From NCBI GenBank assembly GCA_003254925.1, contig QANZ01050548.1, positions 85,739 through 149,738 on the forward strand: a stretch of 64,000 nucleotides of DNA, in the 5' to 3' direction. Under the pieces are notes generated by a model that saw only the letters and a list, made by a program, of their open reading frames with translations, did not search any database and had not been told where the DNA came from. The translations under genes and the position numbers were made by a program. The DNA comes from Chamaecrista fasciculata. Lineage: Eukaryota; Streptophyta; Magnoliopsida; Fabales; Fabaceae. The stretch's first letter is position 1. Every line of letters begins with the position of its first letter. Below are positions 22,908 through 35,649 of the stretch, in pieces.

Positions 22908-23173
22908 GGGTAAATTCCACTTTGGTACCCTGTTCTATGAACCAATTCCACTTTGGTACCCTGTTCTTTCAAAAGTGACACTTTGATACCCTGTTCTTTC
23001 AAAAATGTCATTTTGGTACCCTATTCTTTCAAAAGTGACATTTTGGTACCCTGTTCTTTGGACCAAGTGACACTTTGGTACCTTGTTCTTTCACTATTTG
23101 TTACTTTTTTAGGGTACCAAAGTGTCACTTGGTCCAAAGAATAGGGTACCAAAATGTCACTTTTGAAAGAATA
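22908..23173. mobile_element. Fold-back MITE with repeated 'ctttggtaccctg' units (family C), cut by an N
   Basis: Five direct units of 'ctttggtaccctgttcttt'-like sequence run inward. Beginning near 23110 they return as reverse complements ('agggtaccaaagtgtcactt'). The sequence stops at the N at 23174. The same unit builds the complete element at 30708-31136. Confidence 0.7.
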
Positions 23174-23174
23174 N
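23174..23174. other. Single N: probable contig join
   Basis: The fold-back MITE breaks off exactly at this base and unrelated AT-rich sequence follows. Confidence 0.6.
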
Positions 23175-23654
23175 TTCAAATATATATTTCAAATGTGTGT
23201 AGAAATTAATATGAGACAATAATTCCCAATTTCAACTCTAATATATTCAAAACAATTCATGAATAAATCGGGAGTTTTCAACATGTCTACCTTGAAAATA
23301 TAATCAGTTAACATTTATTAATTGCAGTCAATAAATAAAAATAAAGTCAACATGCCCAGGTAACCAATTAGAAAGGACTATTGATTTAAGTTTTTTCTAA
23401 CTAAAAAAATGATCAAGAGGTACGTGTCACCTCAACATTTGACAATAGAAAATATTTAGTTACCAAATAAAATTAGGGAGTATGTGGCAGCTTCCCGTTT
23501 AACAGTTTATATATAGATATATAGATATATAGATAGGGGCACGCTACTTTTCGTTTTTCATGAATGATGAAAATAGGTTGGTATAAAAAAATGAGTGATG
23601 AAAATAAATAGCAATTCTACAATCTCAATTTAACCTTCTGACTTCTCAATGCAT

Positions 23655-24261
23655 CAATGTTTTAAAAATTAGATCGGTAAGTAGATTAAAAGATTTTCAA
23701 TTATAGGTTGATTATTAGTTCGATCAGGTTGATAATCGAATCGAATGACATCATAAATATATAAGTAAAAAATATAATATTTTAAATAAAAATAATTTAT
23801 AATTAATAAAATATAAACTTAAAATTTATATAACAATAATATATATTTATAAAGTCATAATCTCATTGTTTTATATAAACAAAATATACGAAATTCATAA
23901 TATGAATAATTAGAATTAGATTAGGAAAAGTGAATTTTTTTTTTCTGTTTTAATAGATTTACAACATTTTATATTCTCTTTCATTTATTTATTTATTTAT
24001 TTTTGCTTTTAGCCCATTAAACTATTAAAAGAATGCCAAAAATGTTTTTTTTCAAAAAAAAATTATGTGACCCAAGCGAATTTTTACAAACAACTTCAAA
24101 TCACAATTCAATTTGGGTCCATTTGATTCGAAGTAATTCTAGACAGTCCAAAACAACTCAACCTTATGAAAGCTCTAATGGTCTAAACTAAGTCATCTCC
24201 ACTCTCAAGTCTCAATCCGACCAGCTTGACCATTTGGTCTGATTCAATTTTTATAACCCTG
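23655..24261. mobile_element. Degenerate hAT-like MITE
   Basis: The left end 'caatgttttaaaaattaga' and the reverse complement of the right end 'cagggttataaaaattgaat' are inverted repeats in the hAT style (compare the element at 50912-51856). An AT-rich interior and 'gaccatttggtctgattc' near the end fit. The target duplication is not clear. Confidence 0.5.
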
Positions 24262-24780
24262 GCATATATATAATATTTTTTAAAGATTTTTTGGTCAGAA
24301 ATATATTTTTTTAAAGTTAGGCGGGCCATATATGATACTAAGGGCTTTGCGTGCCCTAACGGGCACGCAAATATGTATGTAGAATAAATAAGGGACTAAA
24401 TTGTTAACTTAGTAAAGAAAGAGAGACCAAATAGTAAATTTTCTCTTATTTTTAATTTCATAGACTATAGTTTTAAACATGGACGACCAGAAAGGGGTGG
24501 AGCTATATAATATAAGATATGTATTATATTATATGCCACTTTAAAATATCCCAATTGTATTCAGTCATGAAGGATGCTTCTAATTCCAAGACCACCAAGG
24601 GTTTTGGGCCTTTCGGTCTAGTAATATTTTTCTAGTTGTGTTTTTTGTTTTGGACAATGGACTTTTCTTTTGGACTTAGGTTAATCGTTAATGGAGTTTA
24701 TGGTTGTTGAAAGACTTATTCCAGAAAAAAAATTTCTGTTAATATTTTATCAAATTGACATAATTTATTTTGGATAACTT
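24262..24780. other. Upstream region of the eS25 gene
   Basis: This is AT-rich sequence with no gene. A 'ttttgggccttt' at about 24602 may be a further site II-like motif. Confidence 0.35.
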
Positions 24781-24785
24781 AAGAA

Positions 24786-24889
24786 AGCCCATGTTGCCTA
24801 GCCCACACTTTGCATATAACCATAAAAAAGAGCTTTTGAAATTCAAAAACAAAAAATGAAAAAGCAACGATATATAAGAAAAACCCTAG
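24786..24889 (+). promoter_or_regulatory. Ribosomal-protein promoter: two site II motifs, TATA-like box and telo-box
   Basis: Inverted TGGGCT (AGCCCA) motifs lie at 24786-24791 and 24800-24805. 'tatataag' is at 24871 and the telo-box AAACCCTAG at 24881-24889, about 75 bp before the start codon. Site II plus telo-box is the known signature of plant ribosomal-protein and translation-factor promoters. Confidence 0.8.
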
Positions 24890-24962
24890 CTCACAGTTTC
24901 TTCTCTAGTCTCTATCTGCTTCTGTTGCCGTAAGCGAAGAGCCTCTCTCACCGATCCGCAAG

Positions 24963-26553
<1,591 letters not shown>

Positions 26554-27573
26554 ATGCTTCTAGTCATAGGATATTTTGGCGGTTTTGTCATAATTTTTGG
26601 TTTTTGTTGAAGACACTTTCTTGTTATATTTCATGAGTACAATTCTTGTCAGTTATTAAATGCATGTTTTGTTGAGATGGTTTTATCTCCTTAGAAATGT
26701 GTTTTAATTGAGGATTTTCCCATTCAAGTCGAAATATAAATTTGAATCTCATAAGTGATGGGTGCAGGGTTCTTGGGCTTGGTTGTGTAAATGCTTGTAG
26801 AGCCCTAACGTACCTGTAGAATCATTTTTAAGATATAAAGAAAGTTAAGGGTCCATTTTGAAGGTAAATAGTTCTATAACATCAATATTCATCTTGGATG
26901 TATTGCTGGTAGTGTTAATGGCAATTGTCAAATATCATGATGATATAAGAAATAAAATTTTCATAAATTGGAAGTTATGGAATAAAATTGAAGCAAAGAA
27001 CCAAGGGATCAATATATTGTAAGCTAGTAGTATTATGTCTTGCTAAGGTCCACAAAGTATTTTGGTCTTATAGTCACATGTATTTTGGTAACTTGTATAT
27101 GTCCTTATAATGTTGGTCCTTCAATTTTAATAGATTAACTTGATAATCATGAGTCATGGCTTCTTAATATTTCCTCACCCTAGCCAATTAGAGTTATGAT
27201 AATCTTGTAATTCGAAAGCAATTAGTTAGTAGTTAGAGATTGGTTTTAGGAAACAATGTTCCAATATTGTAGTGATAAAATTATGGTTCCACTCCAGTTC
27301 CTGATGTTACCAACTTTTTGTTGCAAACCTTAATATTTGAGACAGCAAAAGAATAGTATAAGAGACATAAAAAGAAAGAAAAGGAGTTGGATTAAACAGA
27401 AAGGGTTAGTCTCTCAGTACGTGAAAAGCCTAATTTTTTTAATTCTACAAAAAGTGTCAATTGATAACCCCTTAAATAAAATTGTTAACAGAATTATTTC
27501 CATGAGAAACTTAACAAAAAATGGAAAATTGGCAAAATAAATCTAATTTACATAGAAGAATAGTATCTATTGT
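26554..27573. other. 3' flank of eS25 and AT-rich intergenic DNA
   Basis: The first ~250 bp probably contain the eS25 3' UTR. The remainder has no credible gene. A 67-codon frame at 27337-27540 has no recognisable features. Confidence 0.4.
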
Positions 27574-27671
27574 TACCTTAACAAGCATTTATACTCACCA
27601 ATAGTATGAAAATAATGAATAATTAGATTGCATCCTTATACCATTGGTGAGTATAAATGCTTGTTAAGGTA
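27574..27671. mobile_element. Small MITE (98 bp) with ~32-bp inverted repeats
   Basis: 'taccttaacaagcatttata' with 'ctcaccaatagta' (27574-27605) returns inverted at 27639-27671 with only a few mismatches, around a 33-bp AT-rich loop. The superfamily is not determined. Confidence 0.75.
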
Positions 27672-27679
27672 TAAGGATT

Positions 27680-28700
27680 TATACTCAAACAGAGCATTAA
27701 TTCTTTATTTCTATTAATCTATTTTTATATAAAGTCTCGTGTTTATTATAAAATATAGTACAATTAGTCATAAAAAATGATAGGAAAATTTCTTTAAAAT
27801 ATTATGTATCTGATAAAAATATCTAAACAATTTTAAGGTCAAAATTCCATTTTGATCCTCAATTTATAAAAATAATTTAAGTCCTAAAATGGTTTTTATT
27901 CTGTTTCGTTCTTCAAACTTCTCTATTTGTTCTATCATTAATCTAAAATGTGATTTTGTTTCTACTGTTATTTGATATATTTTTAATTTGGCCAGTTGAG
28001 ATGAAATATTTCTCTTTCATGTGTTATAACTTTGAATTTGTTGCATTCGAATTTGAAATAAGAAAGATATAATTAACTTTGCTTGTTTGACCATGAAACG
28101 AATGGTTTAATTTTAGGACCGATTTGAATTTGTTTGTTGACGACCCCAACTAAATAGAGAGAGTACTATTCGATAACAATACGTAGCTCTAAACTCGTCA
28201 AATTTGAACTTGAAACAAGCTATATTCAATAGTTTGAGACCAAAATGAAACTTTTACAAACATTTAGGACCAATTTAAACATTTTGAAATATAATGGACC
28301 AAAATGAATATTAAGGTATACATTTAGGACCAAAATGACACTATAACCTATTAAGTAAATAGGTAAAATAGGAAAGAAAAATAATTTGTAGTTAAGTTTT
28401 CTTCATAAGTATGGTTTGTTTTTCATCTTTACTAACTGACTTATTAAGTAAGACAGATATAAAAAAAATCATTTAATTAAGTGTTTAATTTAGAGACAAT
28501 CAATGGTAGAAACTAGAAACCAGACGGAATTAGGGTGGGACGTAAAAGGAAAAATTTGAGAATCCAAATAGAACAAAAAGAATTTTTAGGGTCAAAATAA
28601 AATTCACACTATAATATGAGGACCAAAACGGGATGTTGACTTGATTTTAATTAAATTCCTTTTGTCTAAAAATACATAAAAGTGGAGTGGGAAGTGGCGG
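27680..28700. other. Intergenic stretch with degenerate 'gaccaaaatg' TIR arms
   Basis: The words 'ccattttgatcctcaattta' (27850) and 'gaccaaaatgaa' (28240, 28306) mark broken arms of 'ggtcc'-type fold-back elements. The part after about 28480 is repeated with divergence at 48490-48660. No gene is seen. Confidence 0.4.
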
Positions 28701-28710
28701 CTAGCTTGCA

Positions 28711-28908
28711 GGACCTGAATCCTCTGCATTGTATTGTCTGCATTTTTTGTGCATTTTAGAGAGATATAGGAAGAGGTAGAGAGAGAAAGTGTGGGGCCCA
28801 CATATTTATTATTTTATGGGTCCCACACTTTCTCTTTATACCTCTTCCTATATCTCTCTAAAATGCACTAAAAATATAGACAACAAGAATGCAGAGGATC
28901 CACTTCCC
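28711..28908. mobile_element. Mutator-like MITE (198 bp) with 9-bp target duplication
   Basis: This is an almost perfect hairpin. The left half ('gcattttagagagatatagg', 'agagaaagtgtgg') is mirrored on the right around a 28-bp loop. The flanking 9-bp duplication is TAGCTTGCA (28702-28710 and 28909-28917). The right terminus reads gggaagtggatcctctgc inward, close to the terminus of the larger element at 17103-18492, so both probably use the same transposase. Confidence 0.8.
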
Positions 28909-28917
28909 TAGCTTGCA

Positions 28918-29407
28918 AGCCCTCAATGGCCTCTATGCTTTGTGAATTGAGAGCATGCGTGTTGAAATTCAACCATCATTTTTGTCATGATGTTTTATTT
29001 TATCTATTTATATTTTGGGTTGGATCTATAACATTTGAGATAACCTGATCTGTAAATTGATCAATCTTTAAACAATTAAAATATATGACTTGATCTTTGA
29101 AAAATTTTAATTGCCAACTATATATTTTTCCTTAGTGACAACTTGGTTCCAGAATATAAATTGGTTTTATACTTTTTTTACTTTTTAATCTTTGAATTTA
29201 TACTTTTTAGTCCTAAATATGTACTAAAATTTTATTATTGACAATTGTAATAATTCAGTACTAATCAAGGACTAATAAGTTAATTCGGTGTAAATAGATT
29301 TTAATTCAAGGACTAATAATTCAGTACTAATTCAGTACTAGTTTTTAGTCTTTTAATTTATACTTTTGGTCTTATATCTAATATTCATGGAGAAGATTAA
29401 TATTCTT
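28918..29407 (+). repeat. Member of a dispersed duplicated segment
   Basis: The text from 'gcaagccctcaatggcc' onward, including 'gagagcatgcgtgttgaaat' and the AT-rich tail, recurs with divergence at about 51950-52190, 53995-54200 and 54658-55090. The MITE at 28711 is absent from those copies, so it inserted later. Confidence 0.7.
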
Positions 29408-29842
29408 CGCTAATTTGTGTTCCATAACTATTGTTCAGATCTCAATTTGATCCCATAAATTTTTTTGTTACACTTTTACTCTTATATCTTTGCAAAAAGT
29501 TGTAGATTGGGTCCCATATCACTTTTGGTTTCATATCTTTTGGTCAGGTTGCAGAATTGATCCCATATATTTGCACAAAGTTTCACCGTCAGTCCCACTT
29601 GACCCAAAACTATGAGACCAATTCTTCATTTGACCCAAAGATTTGAGAGTAATTCTGCAACCTGATCAAAAGATCTTGAACCAATTCTACAACCTAACCC
29701 AAAGATATGAGACCAAAAGTGCGACACAAGACCAAATCTGTAACTTGAACAAAAGATATAAGATCAAAAGTACAACAAAAAAAATTATGAAACCAAATTG
29801 AGACCTAAGCAAAAATTATGAGACCAAAAGTGAACTTTAGCC
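29408..29842. mobile_element. Family B-like TIR element, small and degenerate
   Basis: The left half ('ctcaatttgatcccataaat', 'tttgttacacttttac') is inverted in the right half and ends 'gaccaaaagtgaactttagcc', a variant of the family B terminus. It contains no coding region. Confidence 0.7.
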
Positions 29843-30227
29843 TTAATTTCTTTTTCAATTACACTATTAAATTATCTTAATATTCAATGTAATTTCATGA
29901 CTTGTAAGTACACAAACTAGTCTAATGGTAGTGATGGTGAAAGGAAGAAAACAAACTATTTTCTTGAAACATTCCGCAGATGGATTGATTGAACAAGGAC
30001 GCTCAAAAATTTTAGGAATCATGAAGTCTTGAAATTTATTTCCCAAATTTTGGTAAATTTTGTTCTTCATATATAACAGTGTTACCTCTGTTTGACAATT
30101 TACTCAGATCTGCATATAAAGTTAGAAATGTTAATACACTAGTGTCCCTTACACAGGGACTCTCCAACTCAAAATCTAATATTTTTCTTGAAAATTGCAA
30201 CAATCACATCTCTATATCAAATTTATA
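29843..30227. other. Distal flank of the first DUF241 duplication unit
   Basis: No gene is seen. The stretch around 30125-30185 ('aatgttaatacactagtgtc') matches 44226-44280 and the tandem units at 57860 and 59650, so it belongs to the DUF241 duplicon. Confidence 0.5.
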
Positions 30228-30500
30228 CTCCCTCCGGTTCTATATATCTGGTGTTTAAGATTTCTACACACAGATTAAGGAAATGATTAGTCAACATAGA
30301 ATGAAAAGAAAAATGAAGTAAAATGACTAAACTATCCCTATTAAATTACTTGGAAAATGTTTATACATTTATGACTCTACTATATTTAATAGGGGTAGAA
30401 TGGTAAAAAATAATTAATGCTCTCTTGAATTTATAAAACATCAGATATTTTGAAACAAAAATGATTTTCTAAAACACCATGTATTCAGAACCGGAAGGAG
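30228..30500. mobile_element. Stowaway-type MITE (273 bp)
   Basis: The termini are CTCCCTCCGGTTCTA... and the inverted ...AACCGGAAGGAG, inserted between TA dinucleotides (30226-30227 and 30501-30502). Terminal CTCCCTCCG with a TA target is the hallmark of plant Stowaway elements. It is a relative of 14549-14775. Confidence 0.88.
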
Positions 30501-30707
30501 TATTTTTCTTCATCACAATAATGCTATATTCAAATATAAAAATCATATCACATTATGCAGTTCATCTGCTCCACGCGTGGTCAGAAATCATAAGCATTAT
30601 TATAAATTTGTAACAACCAGCACCTTATTCAGTGCAATTAATTATGGCATATAAATTTGTAACAATTACTTAAACATGTGGGGAAATGATTCTTCTTTTT
30701 TTTTTTT

Positions 30708-31136
30708 GGTAAATTACACTTTGGTACCCTGTAGTTTGACCCTATTTCACTTTGGTACCCTGTGGTTTGAAACTTGACACTTTGGTACCCTGTGGTATTC
30801 TCCTTTAATACTTTGGTACCCTTTGGAGCTATTTTGTAATTTTAACCATAATAAATTTTGCAAAAATTACATATTGACCCCTAATTTTTTTTAAAGTTTT
30901 CATTTTAGTCCCTAGATAATATGTATCTAGGGACCTATTTGTAATTTTTTAAAAACTTTTTGGGGTCAATATGTAATTTTTGCAAAATTTATCATGGTTA
31001 AAATTACAAAATAACTCCAAAGGGTACCAAAGTGTTAATGGAGAATACCACAGGGTACCAAAGTGTCAAGTTTCAAACCACAGGGTACCAAAGTGAAATA
31101 GGGTCAAACCACAGGGTACCAAAGTGTAATTTATCC
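30708..31136. mobile_element. Fold-back MITE with 'ctttggtaccctgtggt' units (family C), complete
   Basis: This is a 429-bp near-perfect hairpin. Each arm has four 'tttggtaccct' units spaced about 25-30 bp and ends 'aaattacactttgg'. It lies between T-runs that could be a 9-bp target duplication. No coding capacity is seen. Confidence 0.85.
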
Positions 31137-31604
31137 TTTTTTTTTTTATGGATGCTTTGATATGATTCTATTTGAGTTGAATGATTGAATCCCATGTGGG
31201 TTTTAATAAAAAATACTGTTTCCAATTATCATCTTTAACTCCTTCTCCTACTCTCCTTCTTTCTTTTTACTCTCCCTACAGTTTATGTTGCATAAACAAA
31301 CGTATAAAACCAAGTTTGTACTGTAGAACCAAATATTAAAATACAAAGTTTTTATTCTACTTTTTAATTCAAACTTTCAAAGGTTATTTTACATTGTAAA
31401 TTTCATTAAAATTTCTACTTTCCTTAGAAGAGACCAGAAAGGAAAGTGAGATTTGCAGAGTAAAGAAAGAAGACAGATTACCAAAATGATGTAACTAATG
31501 TTATCTCAAGATAATATATATTCAATATGAAACAATTTATGTACAAGAATGAGAGAGATTAAAATGAAACTGGTGTCCATGGTTATCCTAAATGTTTTAT
31601 CAAA

Positions 31605-32456
31605 CTACTGGTTGAAGATGTTGAGAAGAGAAACTCTTGTTTTGATTAGTTGCCTTGAGAGGCTCTCAAGTGCTACTTCTAGATCTTCAATGCACATCTC
31701 AAGATTTCCCAAATGGGTTTGAAGATTCTCAGAAGATGTAAGCTTGTGACTGATGAGAGATTTCAAAGCTGCATCGACCTTCTCAAACTCGTTTAAGTTT
31801 GATTCTTGAGAGTCACAAGCCACTCTTTTAGGCTGCATCATCTTGGAGATTGCTGACCATCTGCTTTGCTTTGAGTTTCCCATTGGATCAGAGACGAAGT
31901 ATATTAATGATTGTAATATGCTCACTGTGACTACTTCAGCTTCTTTTAACATACTAAGCATATCATTTTCTTTATTGATGCACTCATTTTTCATTCCTTT
32001 CAAACTTCCTAAGGCCTTTTGAATTGCCTTCTTCATCATCTTCCTAGAAGCCAAGTATTTTGATGCCTCAATTGCGAATCTGAATTCTGCAGCTCTTCTC
32101 CTGCGAATGATGGACTGAATTTCATACACGCTCTCCTTTGATTGTGATAGGCAATCTTTAGTGATACTAATGATATCCAAGATTCTTAGAGACCCATCAA
32201 GAAGCTCATCACTGCATTCATTTGTTAAGGCTTTTTTGGTGATTGACAATTGAAGCAACTTATCAGTGCAATCATGCAAATCCTGCAAGCCACTGAGTTT
32301 GTGGCTTATCGAGGAAGAAGAAGAAGAAGCAGATTCAGAAGACTTCAATCTGTTTAGAAGCTCCTCAAATTGTGACACAAGAGGGTGAGGTGCAGAAGGC
32401 AAGCTGTTGCATCGAATATGAAGAGAGCTCTTTGTATTTGATTCAATGGCTGCCAT
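31605..32456 (-). CDS. DUF241 (BYPASS1-related) protein, copy 1
   Basis: This is a single exon of 283 codons. Family members are plant-specific, alpha-helical proteins related to BYPASS1; their molecular role is not settled. Typical blocks in order are 'HIRCNSLPSAPHPLVSQFEE' (N-terminal signature, residues ~12-31), a Ser-rich linker, 'LSGLQDLHDCTDKLLQL' (~53-69), 'CSDELLDGSLRILDI' (~80-94), 'YEIQSIIRRRR' and 'ASKYLASRKMMKKAIQKALG'. The C terminus is 'MCIEDLEVALESLSRQLIKT' plus 'RVSLLNIF'. Length and intronless structure fit the family. It is closely similar to the copies at 42471 and 45080, with the same orientation and matching flanks, so the three are tandem duplicates. A TATA box lies about 95 bp upstream. 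Confidence 0.92.
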   Translation of the reverse strand: MAAIESNTKSSLHIRCNSLPSAPHPLVSQFEELLNRLKSSESASSSSSSISHKLSGLQDLHDCTDKLLQLSITKKALTNECSDELLDGSLRILDIISITKDCLSQSKESVYEIQSIIRRRRAAEFRFAIEASKYLASRKMMKKAIQKALGSLKGMKNECINKENDMLSMLKEAEVVTVSILQSLIYFVSDPMGNSKQSRWSAISKMMQPKRVACDSQESNLNEFEKVDAALKSLISHKLTSSENLQTHLGNLEMCIEDLEVALESLSRQLIKTRVSLLNIFNQ

Positions 32457-32549
32457 TTTCTATTATCAGGAAAAAGAAGAGGCTTAGGGAATTAAATGTA
32501 AAGAAACTCCTTCAAAACACTTTGGGTTTCAATGGTTGCCATCTTCTAC

Positions 32550-32560
32550 TTATATATATA
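32550..32560 (-). promoter_or_regulatory. TATA box of DUF241 copy 1
   Basis: This is 'tatatatataag' on the minus strand. The surrounding 'ttggctatata' and 'tctccctct' context recurs before copies 2 and 3, so the core promoter was duplicated with the gene. Confidence 0.65.
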
Positions 32561-32579
32561 GCCAACAAATAGAGGGAGA

Positions 32580-33184
32580 CAATGACAATATTTTTCTTTA
32601 TTAAACGCTTTGGGCTTGAAATGATATTATCATGATATGATTCTTACAGCTGCCTTTGAATTGCCTGCCACTCACCAAACTTTCCAACTCATTTATCAGT
32701 TTTTAAGCTTTGGGAATCACAAGAAATCATGTGTCATAGATGGGATTCCTTTGCAATGTCTACTCCATCTTCAACAAGGCATGCCATCAAAATTGGATCT
32801 TTTGTCTGTGGGAAGAGTTGTTTCTATCATCAAATCTATAGTGGTAAAAGAAATAACAAAAGATTGTAGACTTCATAAAATGGACAACGGACAAGTGCCA
32901 CTATATATTGTTTATTTTGATGCTAATAAGAAAAGAGACAATCAATCAAATTAGAAGGTGTTAATTGTTGGATCCATGCTTCACACATGCAATAGCCATA
33001 ACTATACTCTTATTATGTTTAATCTATGCACGAGTGACACATACATAATAGACATGCCTCTTGCAAATAGGAAATTCAATAACAGTATGTGATTTATCTG
33101 CCACACGTATTGACACATGATAATAAGCAGAGCAGGATTTCATGATAATAGGAAATTCAATATTTATTTCAATAACAGTATGCC
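32580..33184. repeat. Upstream flank of the DUF241 duplication unit, copy 1
   Basis: The sequence 'tgatattatcatgatatgat' onward, including 'gggaatcacaagaaatcatg' and 'gccatcaaaattggatcttt', is shared with 43480-43700 and, more weakly, 46110-46330. A 105-codon frame (32637-32954) has no recognisable features and is not kept open in copy 2, so I do not call it a gene. Confidence 0.7.
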
Positions 33185-34484
33185 TCTCAATTTGGTCCCA
33201 TAATTTTTTTGTTGCAATTTTGGTCCCATAACTTTTGAAAACGTCCCACCATTGGTCCCAAGGTGATTTCCGTCCATTATCTGTCGTTAAAGATGATCTG
33301 ACAAACTGAGTTGAATGATGACATGGCAAATATGAGTGAAGTGGATTGAAAAATGACCAACTTTGGTTCCATAACTTTGTATAATGTCACAAATTTAGTC
33401 CCATAAATTTGTACAATGTTGCAAATTTAGTCCCATAACTTTGTATAATGTTGCAAAGTTGATCCCATAACTTTGTATAATGTTGCAAAGTTGGTCCCAT
33501 AACTTTGTATAGGCTTGCAAATTTGAATGAATAGTCTAACTAATATCTTGTTGATTTAGTTCCCTATGTAGCATGTTTATTGCCAACTATTGGCTTATAA
33601 ATTTTTGATTTATCAGATCACACAGGTAACAGTGTTCTGATTTAACTATCAATAACAACTCTAAACAAGTGCTATGGGCATAACTAGTGTTATGTGTTGG
33701 TGTTATGGGCATATCAAGTTGGATTACTGATTACAGAGCTCAAGAACACTATTATGGGCATATCAGCTAGATTACTAATTACAACTCTGAACAAGTGTTA
33801 TGGGCATAGCAGGTGTTATGGGCATATCGAGCTGGATTACTGATTACAATACTTAAACACAATATTTCATAAATTTTGACCATAAAAGACAAGCAAATAC
33901 AATACCAATACAAATATAGAATGTCAGAAATTAACTTGAGAAGTGGTATAATCCAATTATTACCACACTCAGCATGAAAGTAAAAGCAACTACACAGAGA
34001 ACTAAGTTTTGGACTCAAAATATTAAGTAGGATTATTCTTCTTGCTCTATCACGAGGATAGTCACTGCAACATCTTAAAATCATATTTGAAAAAAAAAAT
34101 CTACGTAGCAGCAAGGGTCAAGCAATATTCAGAAAATCTATGATAGAAACAATAACTAATATGGGACAAATTTTAAAACTGATTAAGAAGAGTTGGGACC
34201 AAATTTGCAACCCTGTACAAAGTTATGGGACCAAATTTGCTACATTATACAAAGTTATGGGACCAAAGTTGGTCCTTTTTTAATCCATTTCACTCATATT
34301 TGCCACGTCATCATCCAACTCAGTCTACCAGGTCATCTTTAACGGCAGATAATGGATGGAAATCACCTTGGGGACCAACGGTGGGACGTTTTTAAAAGTT
34401 ATGGGGCCAAAATTGCAACAAAAAAAATTATGGGACCAAATGAGGCCTTTGCAAAAGTTATAGGACCAAAAGTGCACTTTAGCC
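33185..34484. mobile_element. Family B TIR element, 1.3 kb
   Basis: Long inverted arms (33185-33500 and about 34190-34484) carry 'gtcccataactttgtataat' units and the 'cacttttggtcc' type terminus on the right. The left terminus is incomplete. The interior includes a ~60-75 bp tandem repeat and no coding region that I recognise. Confidence 0.75.
33660..33850 (+). repeat. Imperfect tandem repeat ('gttatgggcatatc' units)
   Basis: The phrase 'gttatgggcatatc' with following 'ggattactgattacaa' recurs several times with a 60-75 bp spacing inside the family B element. Confidence 0.65.
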
Positions 34485-35129
34485 CAAAATAAATGTGAAA
34501 GTTTGAGAACTAAAACAGAACAAAAAATTGTCTGATGACCAAATTGAAATTGACCTCATAGTTTGAGGATTAAAACCGAATAAAAGATAGTTTGTTGACC
34601 AAAATAAAACTAACCCCGTAGTTTGAGGACCAAAATGACCATTTAACCTAAATTTAAACAAATCTCAATAGCTATATCTTTTTAACAAGGAAATCCATGA
34701 TTCTACATGAAAGAGAAAATCATCATTTTATTTTGTAAAATTGGTCGATTATAATTAGTTACATATACTTCCACACATAAAGCAAAACAAAAACCAAAAG
34801 AAATTGATTTGATCCATTTGGAGATCATTCAATTTGTTGGCCATTTCTGATGAAAATATCAGTTGGAAATTAACTTTAACCAAAAATTAAACAAATTTAT
34901 ATCAATTATACTAATATTATAGTGATTGTTTTGGAAATATTTCGTACTTGAGAGCAAGGAATGGAAACTAGAGGCACTTTTTTTTACTAAAACTTCATTT
35001 TGGTTCCTCATATTTCCATTTTTTCTCAATTTGGTCCCTCTTAGATTTCTCTTTCATTTTAGTCTCTCACAATTTGTATGCAGCAACATGAGTGTTTCTG
35101 TCTACTAATAAATGATAATATATGTAGAC
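34485..35129. other. Degenerate TIR arm and a segment shared with the 7SL tandem units
   Basis: 34488-34660 is a broken 'gaggaccaaaatg'-type arm. From about 34665 the sequence ('aaggaaatccatgattctac', 'catcattttattttgtaaaa', 'acttccacacataaagcaaa') matches 58710-59050 and the corresponding part of each 7SL tandem unit. No gene is seen. Confidence 0.55.
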
Positions 35130-35149
35130 TTTCAAATTTTGGTTGAAGA

Positions 35150-35640
35150 TCAGTTCTCATATGAACTAAAGTGATGAAAGGACCATAATCAGTGGAAAAA
35201 CTTTGAAGAACACATTCAATGTGTTCTTTCACAGTAATTTCTTCACCAATAGAAATTCAGGCATCAACAAGTGATTTAACTTTCAAAAAATAATCAGCAA
35301 CAAATTTGGTACCTTTCTTATTATTTCGAAGTTCTGCTTTGTACTGATAAGTTTTGGCTTTCATATAATTGCCAAAGTGAGTCTGAATTCTGCTCCAGAC
35401 TTCATAGGATTGTGTGCATCCAACAACACGAGCAAGCATTATATCACTCAAGAAAGAAAACATCCAATAAAGGAGAAGCTGATCCTGCTTCTGCCACGAA
35501 ATAAATTCTGAATTGATGTGACCTTCATTACGATCTTCAGTGATGAGAAAACGATCAGGATCATGATCTGGTCCTGCAAGGTATTGTTCAAGGGCATATC
35601 CTTGAGTGAAAAAGAGGAAGTTGGATTAGGAAGAGAAATA
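35150..35640 (-). mobile_element. Copia gag fossil fragment
   Basis: The minus-strand reading contains the copia-type gag landmarks 'YEVWSRIQTHFGNYMKAK' and 'GTKFVADYFLKVKSLVDA' (frame 35257-35463) with related sequence on both sides. It is a broken remnant of an LTR retrotransposon. Parts of the same neighbourhood recur at 48413-48490 and 52490-52590. Confidence 0.75.
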
Positions 35641-35649
35641 GTCTAGTAC

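Noticed and set aside
22908-23173. CRISPR-like regularly spaced repeats
   Set aside because: The units are subrepeats of a plant fold-back MITE that also occurs complete at 30708-31136. There are no unique spacers and the genome is eukaryotic.
32637-32954. 105-codon frame upstream of DUF241 copy 1
   Set aside because: The homologous region at 43496-43735 is not kept open over the same length, so there is no sign of coding constraint.
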